26,478 nucleotides of DNA from W0P28-013 sp963621145. GTDB taxonomy: Bacteria > Bacteroidota > Bacteroidia > Bacteroidales > Paludibacteraceae. A program made the position numbers and the translations under genes. The notes under the pieces are model-generated. The model saw nothing but the letters and a program-made list of their open reading frames with translations, ran no database searches and had not been told where the DNA came from. Each line of letters opens with the position of its first letter. Position 1 is the stretch's first letter. The DNA lies in contig CAVFDI010000020.1 in assembly GCA_963621145.1 (NCBI GenBank), positions 1 to 26,478 of the forward strand, written 5' to 3'. Below, one piece after another: positions 15,597-22,514 of the stretch.

Positions 15597-16976
15597 ATGA
15601 TGACACCCCAAGAACTGTGGAGCAGATGTTTGAAAGTGGTAAAAGACAACATTCCCGAGGCTTCGTACACTACATGGTTTGAGCCAATTGTACCACTTAA
15701 ATACGAGAACAACGAACTTGTGCTGCAAGTGCCGAGCATGTTTTTCTACGAGTATATCGAGGAGAAATTTGCCGAATTGCTGCGCGTTACGCTCTATCGC
15801 GAAGCGGGCGAAGGCACAAAATTGCTCTACCGTGTGAAGGAGACTGCCACCGCAACCACTACGCTGCCCGCTGCCGAAAGCGTGGTAGAAAAGCCGCAGG
15901 TGCAGCATTCGGTCATCAATAGCCCATTTCAGCGTGTGGCTCAAGAGGAGATTGATCCGCAACTGAACGCTGCCTACAGTTTCAACACCTATATCGAAGG
16001 CTCGAGCAACAAACTGGCGCGTGCCGCTGGCGTGAGCATTGCTAACGAGCCAGGCAAAACCATTTTCAATCCGCTGTTTCTCTACGGAAAATCGGGCGTG
16101 GGCAAAACGCACTTGGTCAACGCCATTGGTTTGATGGCCAAGCAGCTCTATCCCGAAAAACGCGTGCTTTATGTGTCGGCCAATCTGTTTCAAATTCAGT
16201 ACACCGACGCCGTTCGCCGCAACGAACAGAACGATTTTCTGAACTTCTATAGCAACATCGACGTGCTGATTTTGGACGATATCCACGAATTTATGGATAA
16301 GCCAGGCACGCAAAAAACATTCTTCAACATTTTCAACCATCTGCACCAAAACGGCAAGCAGATAATAATGACTTGCGATCGCGCTCCAGGCTCGCTCGAA
16401 GGCATGGAAGAACGTCTGCTCACCCGCTTCAAATGGGGCTTGAGTGCCGAAATTGAGATGCCCGACTTTGAACTGCGCAAAGCCATTCTGAAGAGCAAAA
16501 TCTACAAAGATGGTCTCGATGTGCCAGAAGATGTGATTGACTACATTGCCGAAAATGTAACCGACAGCGTGCGCAATTTGGAAGGCGTGCTGGTGTCGTT
16601 GCTGGCTCACGCCACGCTCACCGACGAGGACATCAACCTAGATTTAGCTGAAAAAGTGGTTGGCAAAGTGGTTTCGACCTCGCAAAATACCATTTCGGTG
16701 GAGAAAATCAGAGATATGGTGTGCGATTATTTTGCGCTGCCGCTCGAGGCATTCATGTCGAAAACGCGCAAACGCGAAATCGCTACCGCGCGCCAAGTGG
16801 CCATGTATCTTGCAAAACAGTACACCAAAAGCTCGCTTTCGGCCATCGGCAAACTGATTGGCGGTCGCGACCATGCCACCGTGCTGCACGCTTGCGGTGT
16901 GGTGAACGACCTGATGGACACCGACAAGAGTTTCCGCATGAGCGTGAAAGAGCTGGAACAACGGCTAAAAAATTGA
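15597..16976 (+). CDS. dnaA: Chromosomal replication initiator protein DnaA
   Basis: The AAA+ protein that binds DnaA boxes and melts the replication origin. The 459 residues have the four expected parts. Domain I is at about 1-85 (MTPQELWSRCLKVVKDNIPEASYTTWFEPI). A variable linker of about 85-125 is rich in Thr, Ala and Glu. The AAA+ ATPase is at about 125-340, with Walker A GKSGVGKT (164-171) and Walker B LILDDI (224-229). Domain IV carries the DnaA signature GGRDHATVLHA near 422-432. Two ATGs (15597 and 15600) are both possible starts; the upstream in-frame extension is not DnaA-like. It is preceded by a terminator and followed by a weak one, so it is probably a single-gene transcript. No dnaN is adjacent. 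Confidence 0.96.
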   Translation: MMTPQELWSRCLKVVKDNIPEASYTTWFEPIVPLKYENNELVLQVPSMFFYEYIEEKFAELLRVTLYREAGEGTKLLYRVKETATATTTLPAAESVVEKPQVQHSVINSPFQRVAQEEIDPQLNAAYSFNTYIEGSSNKLARAAGVSIANEPGKTIFNPLFLYGKSGVGKTHLVNAIGLMAKQLYPEKRVLYVSANLFQIQYTDAVRRNEQNDFLNFYSNIDVLILDDIHEFMDKPGTQKTFFNIFNHLHQNGKQIIMTCDRAPGSLEGMEERLLTRFKWGLSAEIEMPDFELRKAILKSKIYKDGLDVPEDVIDYIAENVTDSVRNLEGVLVSLLAHATLTDEDINLDLAEKVVGKVVSTSQNTISVEKIRDMVCDYFALPLEAFMSKTRKREIATARQVAMYLAKQYTKSSLSAIGKLIGGRDHATVLHACGVVNDLMDTDKSFRMSVKELEQRLKN

Positions 16977-17026
16977 TACTTGATAATTTCGCAGCCCGCA
17001 GTAGAGAACGTAATCTTCAAATATAA

Positions 17027-17047
17027 TCTGAAATTTGAAATCTGAAA
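17027..17047. repeat. 7-bp array TCTGAAA/TTTGAAA between dnaA and miaA
   Basis: Three contiguous 7-bp units, TCTGAAA, TTTGAAA and TCTGAAA, lie 50 bp past the dnaA stop. Each contains TGA in the dnaA sense direction. The same family, inverted, is at 9864-9884. Confidence 0.7.
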
Positions 17048-17052
17048 TACCC

Positions 17053-17090
17053 AACAGCTGATGACCTTGTGCCGTTGGCTGTTTTTCTTT
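17053..17090 (+). terminator. Possible weak terminator after dnaA
   Basis: AACAGC (17053-17058) can pair with GCTGTT (17078-17083) around a 19-nt loop, followed by a T-rich tail (TTTCTTT). An alternative, nearly perfect stem (CCAACAGC with GCCGTTGG) competes with it. The stem is short, so confidence is limited. Confidence 0.4.
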
Positions 17091-17106
17091 TCAAAATTGG
17101 GGAGTG

Positions 17107-18051
17107 ATGATGGTAGAAAATCAGCGCGAAATACTGACGATTGTTGGTCCGACGGCCACTGGCAAGACGGCTCTGGCTGCGGCTTTGGCTTTGCGCATCG
17201 ATGGCGAGGTGATCAGTGCCGACTCGCGCCAAGTGTACCGCGGCATGGACATTGGCACGGGCAAAGATTTGGCCGATTATACCATCGATGGACGCACTGT
17301 GCCGCACCATTTGGTGGATATTGCGGACGCGGGCTACAAATACAATCTGTACGAGTTTCAGCGCGATTTTGCAGCGGCCTATTCCGACATCGTGTCGCGG
17401 CAGAAAACACCCATTCTCTGCGGTGGCTCGGGACTTTATGTGGAGGCTGCCATTGGCGGTTATAGTCTGGTGGCAGTGCCTGAAAATGCCGAATTGCGCA
17501 CGACTTTGGCCGATAAATCGCTGGCGGAGCTCACGCAGATTTTGAGCGGCTACAAAACTCTTCACAACACCACCGATGTCGACACGCCGCAGCGCGCCAT
17601 TCGTGCTATAGAAATAGCCGATTTTGTGCGCCAACACCCCGAAATGCCGACCGAAAACTGCCCAATGCGCTCGCTCACCATCGGTTTGCAGCTCGATCGC
17701 GAACTGCGCCGTCAACGCATCAGCGAGCGATTGCGCAAACGCCTCGACGAAGGTATGGTTGACGAGGTTAAACGTCTGATTGATAGCGGAATAGCGGCTG
17801 AAGATTTGACCTATTACGGACTTGAATACAAATTTGTGACCAATTATCTCACAGGAAAATTGACCTACGACGAGATGGTGCGCCAACTCGAAATCGCCAT
17901 TCACCAGTTTGCCAAGCGGCAGATGACTTGGTTTCGTGGCATGGAGCGCCGTGGACACCAAATTCGCTGGATTGATGCTACGCTGCCAATGTCCGAGAAG
18001 GTAGCGCTGTGCGAAGAGATGTGGCGGAAGTTTAGTGGGGAGAGGTTATAG
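17107..18051 (+). CDS. miaA: tRNA dimethylallyltransferase, MiaA family
   Basis: Transfers a dimethylallyl group to N6 of adenosine 37 in tRNAs that read codons starting with U. The 314 residues have the P-loop GPTATGKT (14-21), ISADSRQVYRGMDIGTGK (36-53), PHHLVDI (66-72) and GGSGLYVEA (106-114), all MiaA marks. The C-terminal part reads YYGLEYKFV where usual MiaA proteins have a segment around GYR or GYK, and IGTGKDL where IGTAKP is common, so this looks like a divergent paralogue. From general knowledge many Bacteroidetes carry more than one miaA. Three starts are in tandem, GTG 17104, ATG 17107 and ATG 17110. GGGGAG at 17099-17104 would suit 17110 best. A strong terminator follows, and the stop codon starts a short 7-bp array. 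Confidence 0.88.
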   Translation: MMVENQREILTIVGPTATGKTALAAALALRIDGEVISADSRQVYRGMDIGTGKDLADYTIDGRTVPHHLVDIADAGYKYNLYEFQRDFAAAYSDIVSRQKTPILCGGSGLYVEAAIGGYSLVAVPENAELRTTLADKSLAELTQILSGYKTLHNTTDVDTPQRAIRAIEIADFVRQHPEMPTENCPMRSLTIGLQLDRELRRQRISERLRKRLDEGMVDEVKRLIDSGIAAEDLTYYGLEYKFVTNYLTGKLTYDEMVRQLEIAIHQFAKRQMTWFRGMERRGHQIRWIDATLPMSEKVALCEEMWRKFSGERL

Positions 18052-18070
18052 TTGAGAGTTTAGAGTTTAT
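18050..18070 (+). repeat. Short 7-bp array overlapping the miaA stop codon
   Basis: Three 7-bp units, AGTTGAG, AGTTTAG and AGTTTAT, begin inside the TAG stop (18049-18051). The first two contain TGA or TAG in the sense direction. Confidence 0.55.
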
Positions 18071-18072
18071 AG

Positions 18073-18118
18073 AGAGCGGCTTACGAATGGTTCGAAAGCC
18101 GCTCTTCAGTTAGTTTTC
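18073..18118 (+). terminator. Strong intrinsic terminator after miaA
   Basis: AGAGCGGCTT (18073-18082) pairs perfectly with AAGCCGCTCT (18096-18105). Inside it, after one A-A mismatch, CGAA pairs with TTCG around a 3-nt loop. A T-rich tail (TTAGTTTTCTT) follows. It insulates miaA from the ATPase cassette downstream. Confidence 0.88.
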
Positions 18119-18140
18119 TTAAATTTTTGATTTGCCATTC

Positions 18141-18214
18141 GATTTTATAATCTGCATAAAAATCGACCAAAATCTATGCAATTTGTAAAGTCGAGTTTAT
18201 GATTTGCATAAAAT
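18141..18214 (+). repeat. 74-bp direct repeat, copy A (3' side of the ATPase gene)
   Basis: Identical over 74 of 74 bases, read by eye, to 19426-19499. It contains two related 18-bp segments, TTTATAATCTGCATAAAA and TTTATGATTTGCATAAAA, and three TGCATA/TATGCA hexamers at 18153, 18175 and 18205. Copy A begins 23 bp after the miaA terminator and ends 20 bp before the ATPase stop codon. Confidence 0.97.
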
Positions 18215-18234
18215 CCACTCTTGCAAGTCTCTTT

Positions 18235-19383
18235 TTACAGATTTCGCCACGAGACTATCTTGCCGTTTTTTGTCTCTAAATCTACATCGCCGCCATAGAC
18301 TACGCAAAGGTTTTCTTGTGGCGAATTGCTGATTTCGGCAAATTTTGATAGACCTTTGAAAAAGTTTGGTCGTATGGTTTCGCTCGATTTTATTTCGATG
18401 GCCGATAGCGCTGTGCCGCTCTCGATTAACAAATCTACCTCGTTTTGGTTGCTATCGCGCCAAAAGTAGAGTGGTGGCTCTTTGCCCTGTGTCAGAAATC
18501 GTTTCGCAAATTCAGAAATCACCATGTTTTCAAAAAGTGCGCCGTGCAAATAGTGCAGCGCCAACTGTTCTTCGCTTTCTATTCCGAGCAGCGAAGCTGC
18601 CAAACCTGTGTCGTAGAAGTAGAGTTTTGAAGATTTCACAAGTCGTTTGTTGAAATTTTTGTGATATGGCTGCAACCGATAGACAATGTAGCTGGTTTCG
18701 AGTACCGAAAGCCACGCGTTGGCGGTTGGCAGCGAAATGTCGCATTCGTTTGCCAAGGTATTGATGTTGACCAGTTGCCCAATGCGTGCGGCGCAAAGTT
18801 TCAGGAAACGTACAAACCGTGCGAGGTTGCTAATGTTGCGTAGCAGCCGCACATCGCGTTCTATGTAGGTTTGGATGTAATTTGGAAAATAGTCGGTTGG
18901 CGCTATTTTTTTGTCGTAGATGCGCGGATAGCCGCCTGTGAAAAGCCACTGATTGAGCGACTGCGGCAATGCGTTGGCCGCTTTTAATTCTGCAACAGAA
19001 AATGGCATCATTTTCAAGATTGCCGTGCGCCCTGCAAGCGACTGCGAAATTTTTTCCATCAGCAGAAAATTGTGTGAACCTGAAAGAATGTACTGTCCGC
19101 ACGCCTCGTTGGAGTCGATTTGCGTCTGAATGTATGAGAAGAGATTTGGCGCGTGTTGTGCTTCGTCGATGATGGTTTTGGCGCTGAATGTGTGCAGAAA
19201 ACCGCGCGGATCGTCGTTGGCCATTGCGCGCATGTCGATGTCTTCGAGCGACACATAGCGATAATCTGGGAAGCATTTGCGCAGCATGGTGCTTTTGCCG
19301 CACTGGCGCGCTCCTGTGAGTGTTACCACGGGAAATTTTGTTAGCAAATGCGTCATTTTGCCATAAATCAATCTGTCAATCAT
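18235..19383 (-). CDS. ATP-binding protein with AAA_14 and DUF4143 domains
   Basis: A P-loop ATPase of unknown role, in a family often annotated as ATPase (AAA+ superfamily). The 382 residues contain Walker A GARQCGKS (24-31), Walker B IIDEAQ (71-76) and a sensor-like ILSGSHN (99-105). The DUF4143 part (about 180-335) ends with a pattern like PD-(D/E)XK nucleases: FWRDSNQNEVDLL (Glu315, Asp317) followed by IEIKSS (Glu330, Lys332). The gene is full length with no frameshift. The ATG is at 19381-19383. It is the only gene inside the 74-bp direct repeats, and its promoter partly overlaps copy B. Nuclease activity, toxin function and defence are all unproven, and the motif may be degenerate. Confidence 0.88.
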   Translation of the reverse strand: MIDRLIYGKMTHLLTKFPVVTLTGARQCGKSTMLRKCFPDYRYVSLEDIDMRAMANDDPRGFLHTFSAKTIIDEAQHAPNLFSYIQTQIDSNEACGQYILSGSHNFLLMEKISQSLAGRTAILKMMPFSVAELKAANALPQSLNQWLFTGGYPRIYDKKIAPTDYFPNYIQTYIERDVRLLRNISNLARFVRFLKLCAARIGQLVNINTLANECDISLPTANAWLSVLETSYIVYRLQPYHKNFNKRLVKSSKLYFYDTGLAASLLGIESEEQLALHYLHGALFENMVISEFAKRFLTQGKEPPLYFWRDSNQNEVDLLIESGTALSAIEIKSSETIRPNFFKGLSKFAEISNSPQENLCVVYGGDVDLETKNGKIVSWRNL

Positions 19384-19411
19384 AACTTTCCTTCGTTTTT
19401 ATTTCACGCTG

Positions 19412-19443
19412 CAAAGTTACAAAATGATTTTATAATCTGCATA
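19412..19443 (-). promoter_or_regulatory. Promoter of the DUF4143 ATPase gene, -33 inside repeat copy B
   Basis: On the minus strand TAACTTTG (19412-19419) is an exact -7 box. Exactly 20 bp upstream is TATG (19440-19443), one base off the -33 TTTG, and it lies in the TTTATGCA motif of the 74-bp repeat. The leader would be about 20 nt. Confidence 0.55.
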
Positions 19444-19499
19444 AAAATCGACCAAAATCTATGCAATTTGTAAAGTCGAGTTTATGATTTGCATAAAAT
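19426..19499 (+). repeat. 74-bp direct repeat, copy B (5' side of the ATPase gene)
   Basis: Second perfect copy of 18141-18214, in the same orientation. It ends 42 bp upstream of the ATPase start codon and overlaps its promoter. Outside the 74 bp the flanks differ immediately (C and C at copy A, T and T at copy B). Confidence 0.97.
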
Positions 19500-19583
19500 T
19501 GCGCCGATTTGCGGGGAGAGCCCGGTTATTTTTCCTAAAATTTTTGCAATGTTTGGGGAAATATTCGACGTGACTAAATTTTC

Positions 19584-19624
19584 GTACAAAAAACTCTCCC
19601 CACAAATTTTGCGAGGAGAGTTTT
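19584..19624 (-). terminator. Intrinsic terminator of the amylase gene
   Basis: AAAACTCTCC (19590-19599) pairs with GGAGAGTTTT (19615-19624). In the minus direction the stem ends GGGGAGAG followed by six T, placed about 30 nt past the amylase stop. The plus direction also has TTTTGTTT, so it may act both ways. The rest of the gap 19500-19583 shows nothing recognisable. Confidence 0.8.
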
Positions 19625-19651
19625 GTTTAATTTGGGGTAAGTTGTGTGAAC

Positions 19652-22267
19652 TTACTGCTTTACGAATTTTTGTACTGCGGTGCGACCGTTGTCGAGCGTG
19701 GCGCGCAGCAGGTAGAGGCCTTGCTGCAGACCGCTCATGTCGATGCTGCTGCTGGCTGCGTGCGTGCTTATGGTCTCGACCAACGTGCCCGTTACGGTGT
19801 AGATGTCGATTTTCGCAATATCCTCGCTGCAAGTGATGTGCAGTGTGCTATTCACTGGGTTGGGGTAGAGGCTGATGAGCGAATTATCGGCTTTTACCGT
19901 GCCAATGGCAGTAACTTTGCAATCGTCAAGTCTCTTTTCTGCGCCACCGCTCCACATGTAGCAAACGTCTTCGTCGGTCCAGAGGTCGGAGGTTTGGTCT
20001 TTATCCTTGCCAGCATTGAAAATGAAGTTGACCCCTTTTATCGAAGCATCGAATGTGTGGTAGTAGAAGCCATCGGCATTCACTTTGGTGAGTTCTGTGC
20101 CTGGCCATTCGCCCATTAGTTGTGTTGTTTTTGTGCCACTAACTGTCCATGCGTAGAGGTAAACTTTCGTCCACGACGATGGCTTGTAGAACGACACGGT
20201 GATGGGCGTGGTTTGTGGTGCTTTGTAGGTGTAGACCAGTGTTTGTACATCTGTTTTGGCTGATGCGGTTTGTGCGTAGGCTTTCACAGTGGTTGTGCCG
20301 CTGATGGTGAATGCAGACGAATAGGTTTTGCGAGTTGCCGAAATGGTTGGGTCGCTGCCATCGAGTGTGTAATAGATGGTGGCGCTTTCGGTGCCGCCAA
20401 TAATCGACATGCTGATGCTGAGTGTTGCCGTTTTGAAGGTGCTTGAACCTGGGTTTACTATCAATTTTGGTGCAACTGCCGAGTTGGTCTTAATCCACAT
20501 GGCATAGCCTGTTCCCGAAGCGGCTTTGGTATAGCCCGATTGCGACGCCGACACACGGTTGCCGAGTTCGAGAATGAGCGTGCCGTTTTTGCCCGTTACT
20601 GTGGCACGATAGCCGCTGGCATCGCCTTCGTCGCTCACTTTGCTTTCGGAGTGAACTTGCACGGCTTTGCGGGCGAGAACCATTGGTGCAATCGCGCTCT
20701 TGTATTCTTTCCAGTGTGGATAGAACACGCACGGCACGCCTGGCATCGAGAGCATGAAGGCGTTGCATTGCAGCAGACGGTCTTTCAGTGCCGAGGTCAT
20801 GGAGTTGCCTTTGCCACCGAACTCGTTCTCGTCGCGTTGGTAGGTGTCGTGGTTGTCGACGAATGTTACTGCATATTTCGATTTACCTGCTCCAAGCAGA
20901 CCAGGACCTTTGCAACCTGCAAAACTGCCACTCGACAGTGATTTGTTGAATGCGTCGTATTTTGTGGCGAAGTCGAATGTGAGCGTGTTCCAACCTGCAT
21001 CGTTCAGGTAACTTTGCAAAGTGGCTTGGTTGCCGTCCCAATATTCGGTTACCGAGAAATAGTTTTGTGCGGCCGAGTTGTAGTCGTTCACATGCGAGCC
21101 GTGGAAACCTTTGCAATAGTCGTAGCGCCAGCCGTCGTATTTCATCTCGTTTTTCATCCATTTCAGGTAGGCTTTGCACATGTCGCGCACTTTGCTGCTG
21201 CAGTGGTCCCAGTCGCGCGCGGCGGTGTAGTTGGCTTCGCTGCCGTAGCCGTCGTCGTTTGCGCCTGTGGCAGTGCCTTTGCAAGCGCCCGAAGAACCCG
21301 AATTAACTTCATCGTTTTTGCAAATCCACGAGGCATCGGGAGTGAATGTGCCGTAAGGACTGAAATCGAGTGGATAGTAGTCGCACCATGTCGATTTGTT
21401 GTTGGCGTGGTTCACTACAATGTCGGCAATCACTTTTGCACCGCCTTCGTGCAGTGTGCTGATTAGTTTTTCCAGCTCGGCGCGCGTGCCCCATGCTGAA
21501 TTTTGGTTGCTATATTGCGATGGCAGATAGCCTACGCCACCGCTCGATTTTGCCGATGGTGGCAGCCAAATAAGGTCGAAATAGGCGGCTAATTCAGTGG
21601 CTTGTGCTTGTAGCGTGGCCCATTTGGTGTTGCCGTGTTTGCCATTGGTGTTCGAATCCCAATAGAAGGCTTGGAACATCACATCTGTGCATTGACTTGG
21701 AACAGAACTGCTGTAAGTGCCTGGTTTGTAGCCGCTTGTGTCGCCGCTATCGCCCGAATCACCGCTGTCACCCGAATCACTGCTGTCTCCCGAATCACCG
21801 CTGTCGCCAGAGTCTCCGCTATCACCAGAGTCGCCACTGTCGCCACTATCGCCACTATCGCCAGAATCGCTACCGCTACCGATCTCTTCGCCTTTGTTGC
21901 TCGAGCAATCGCCTGTAGCAGCACCCACATAGAGCTTGTCTTCTTGGTACTTCAATTTGATGTAGAAGTCGTAGCAACCAGCGGTGGAACAGGTGTATTG
22001 GCTACTGGAGCGTGCGATGCCCGATACACTTGCGCCGTCTAAATCGACAGCCCAACCTGCACTATTCTCTTTGTCGTAGAGTTGCAGGTAGTCGCCCGCT
22101 TTTAGTGGCACACCAAGTGCCATGTACTCGGTGTAAGACTGATCTTGTGGGTTGCCATTTAGCGTACCTTCGTAGTAGGTTTTGCCATTCACTAGAATGC
22201 CGTACGATGCGGCAAACGCCCCGCCAACGCATAGCAACGCCACGAGGAAAGAAAATAGTTTTTTCAT
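19652..22267 (-). CDS. Secreted alpha-amylase (GH13) with Ser-Gly-Asp linker, CBM26-like module and T9SS sorting domain
   Basis: Hydrolyses alpha-1,4 bonds in starch outside the cell. The 871 residues contain, in order, a signal peptide (1-20) and an N-terminal beta domain of unclear family (about 21-125). A linker of repeated Gly-Asp-Ser follows (about 131-177). The GH13 barrel starts at about 190, with region I DIVVNH (282-287), nucleophile Asp383 (GWRYDY), acid/base Glu408 (VTEYW) and region IV FVDNHD (469-474). A chitobiase C-terminal-like beta domain lies at about 598-682 (IYYTLDGSDPT). A starch-binding module resembling CBM26 lies at about 688-785 (VYLYAW, GEWPGTEL). Last is a type IX secretion sorting domain (798-871, LYPNPVNSTLHI, ending KFVKQ). 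The signal peptide and sorting domain indicate T9SS export. A full promoter precedes it and a terminator follows. No sus-type genes are adjacent. Confidence 0.95.
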   Translation of the reverse strand: MKKLFSFLVALLCVGGAFAASYGILVNGKTYYEGTLNGNPQDQSYTEYMALGVPLKAGDYLQLYDKENSAGWAVDLDGASVSGIARSSSQYTCSTAGCYDFYIKLKYQEDKLYVGAATGDCSSNKGEEIGSGSDSGDSGDSGDSGDSGDSGDSGDSGDSGDSSDSGDSGDSGDSGDTSGYKPGTYSSSVPSQCTDVMFQAFYWDSNTNGKHGNTKWATLQAQATELAAYFDLIWLPPSAKSSGGVGYLPSQYSNQNSAWGTRAELEKLISTLHEGGAKVIADIVVNHANNKSTWCDYYPLDFSPYGTFTPDASWICKNDEVNSGSSGACKGTATGANDDGYGSEANYTAARDWDHCSSKVRDMCKAYLKWMKNEMKYDGWRYDYCKGFHGSHVNDYNSAAQNYFSVTEYWDGNQATLQSYLNDAGWNTLTFDFATKYDAFNKSLSSGSFAGCKGPGLLGAGKSKYAVTFVDNHDTYQRDENEFGGKGNSMTSALKDRLLQCNAFMLSMPGVPCVFYPHWKEYKSAIAPMVLARKAVQVHSESKVSDEGDASGYRATVTGKNGTLILELGNRVSASQSGYTKAASGTGYAMWIKTNSAVAPKLIVNPGSSTFKTATLSISMSIIGGTESATIYYTLDGSDPTISATRKTYSSAFTISGTTTVKAYAQTASAKTDVQTLVYTYKAPQTTPITVSFYKPSSWTKVYLYAWTVSGTKTTQLMGEWPGTELTKVNADGFYYHTFDASIKGVNFIFNAGKDKDQTSDLWTDEDVCYMWSGGAEKRLDDCKVTAIGTVKADNSLISLYPNPVNSTLHITCSEDIAKIDIYTVTGTLVETISTHAASSSIDMSGLQQGLYLLRATLDNGRTAVQKFVKQ
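21737..21877 (-). repeat. In-gene 9-bp repeat coding the Gly-Asp-Ser linker
   Basis: About 15 tandem 9-bp units (GGN GAY AGY/TCN type) encode (GDS)n at residues 131-177, with small interruptions (SSD near 162-164, DTSG at the end). The units differ at third positions, so the tract is not a recent perfect expansion. Its length could still vary between strains by slippage without breaking the frame. Confidence 0.9.
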
Positions 22268-22326
22268 GGTTCTAAAATTAAAAAATTATTGTGTAAATTG
22301 TGTGTTTCCGAATCTTTTTTACGCGC

Positions 22327-22358
22327 CAAAGTTACAATTTAATTTTTTTTGTTACAAA
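22327..22358 (-). promoter_or_regulatory. Full Bacteroidetes promoter for the amylase gene
   Basis: On the minus strand TTTG (22355-22358), a 20-bp spacer, and TAACTTTG (22327-22334) match the TTTG-N20-TAnnTTTG consensus exactly. The leader would be about 50 nt. No operator for sugar control could be recognised. Confidence 0.85.
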
Positions 22359-22403
22359 CAAAGGGTGGTGTTTTTGTCGATTTTTAACTTTTTGTAGAAT
22401 AAT

Positions 22404-22452
22404 GAATAAAGAGTAAAGAGTAAAGAATAAAGAATAAAGACCAAAGACCAAA
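22404..22452 (+). repeat. Seven perfect-period 7-bp units (GAATAAA family)
   Basis: Contiguous 7-mers read GAATAAA, GAGTAAA, GAGTAAA, GAATAAA, GAATAAA, GACCAAA and GACCAAA. This is the inverted counterpart of 8046-8073. It lies between the fabG stop (22515) and the amylase promoter. The remaining bases to 22514 hold no gene. Confidence 0.95.
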
Positions 22453-22514
22453 GACTATTTGGAGGCAAAACTTCGATTTCGCACTAGCCCTACTTTATAA
22501 CTTTCCACTCTTTA

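Larger units (their letters stand above)
18141..19499. mobile_element. Putative cassette: DUF4143 ATPase gene between 74-bp direct repeats
   Basis: A single gene is bracketed by two identical 74-bp sequences in the same orientation. The unit sits between the terminators of two convergent genes (miaA and the amylase), a place where insertion does little harm. The ATPase family is known to be multi-copy and patchily distributed in Bacteroidetes. No transposase, integrase or target-site duplication is visible, so mobility is an inference. Recombination between the repeats would remove 1,285 bp and leave one copy. Confidence 0.4.

Noticed and set aside
18141..19499. CRISPR array made of the 74-bp repeats
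   Set aside because: There are only two copies and a 1.2-kb gene between them, no spacer-sized units, and no cas genes.
18121..19520. Target-site duplication at the outer ends of the 74-bp repeats
   Set aside because: The bases before copy A (GCCATTC) and after copy B (TGCGCCG) do not match, so an ordinary insertion-sequence event is not supported.
21738..21932. Plus-strand frame coding a Ser-Pro-Glu repeat opposite the amylase linker
   Set aside because: It is the mirror of the (GDS)n coding repeat on the minus strand, with no start context or partner.
19652..22267. Starch-utilisation locus (sus-type PUL) around the amylase
   Set aside because: No SusC/SusD pair, SusE/F, neopullulanase or alpha-glucosidase flanks it. 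The TonB receptor at 4722 is 12 kb away and lacks a SusD partner.
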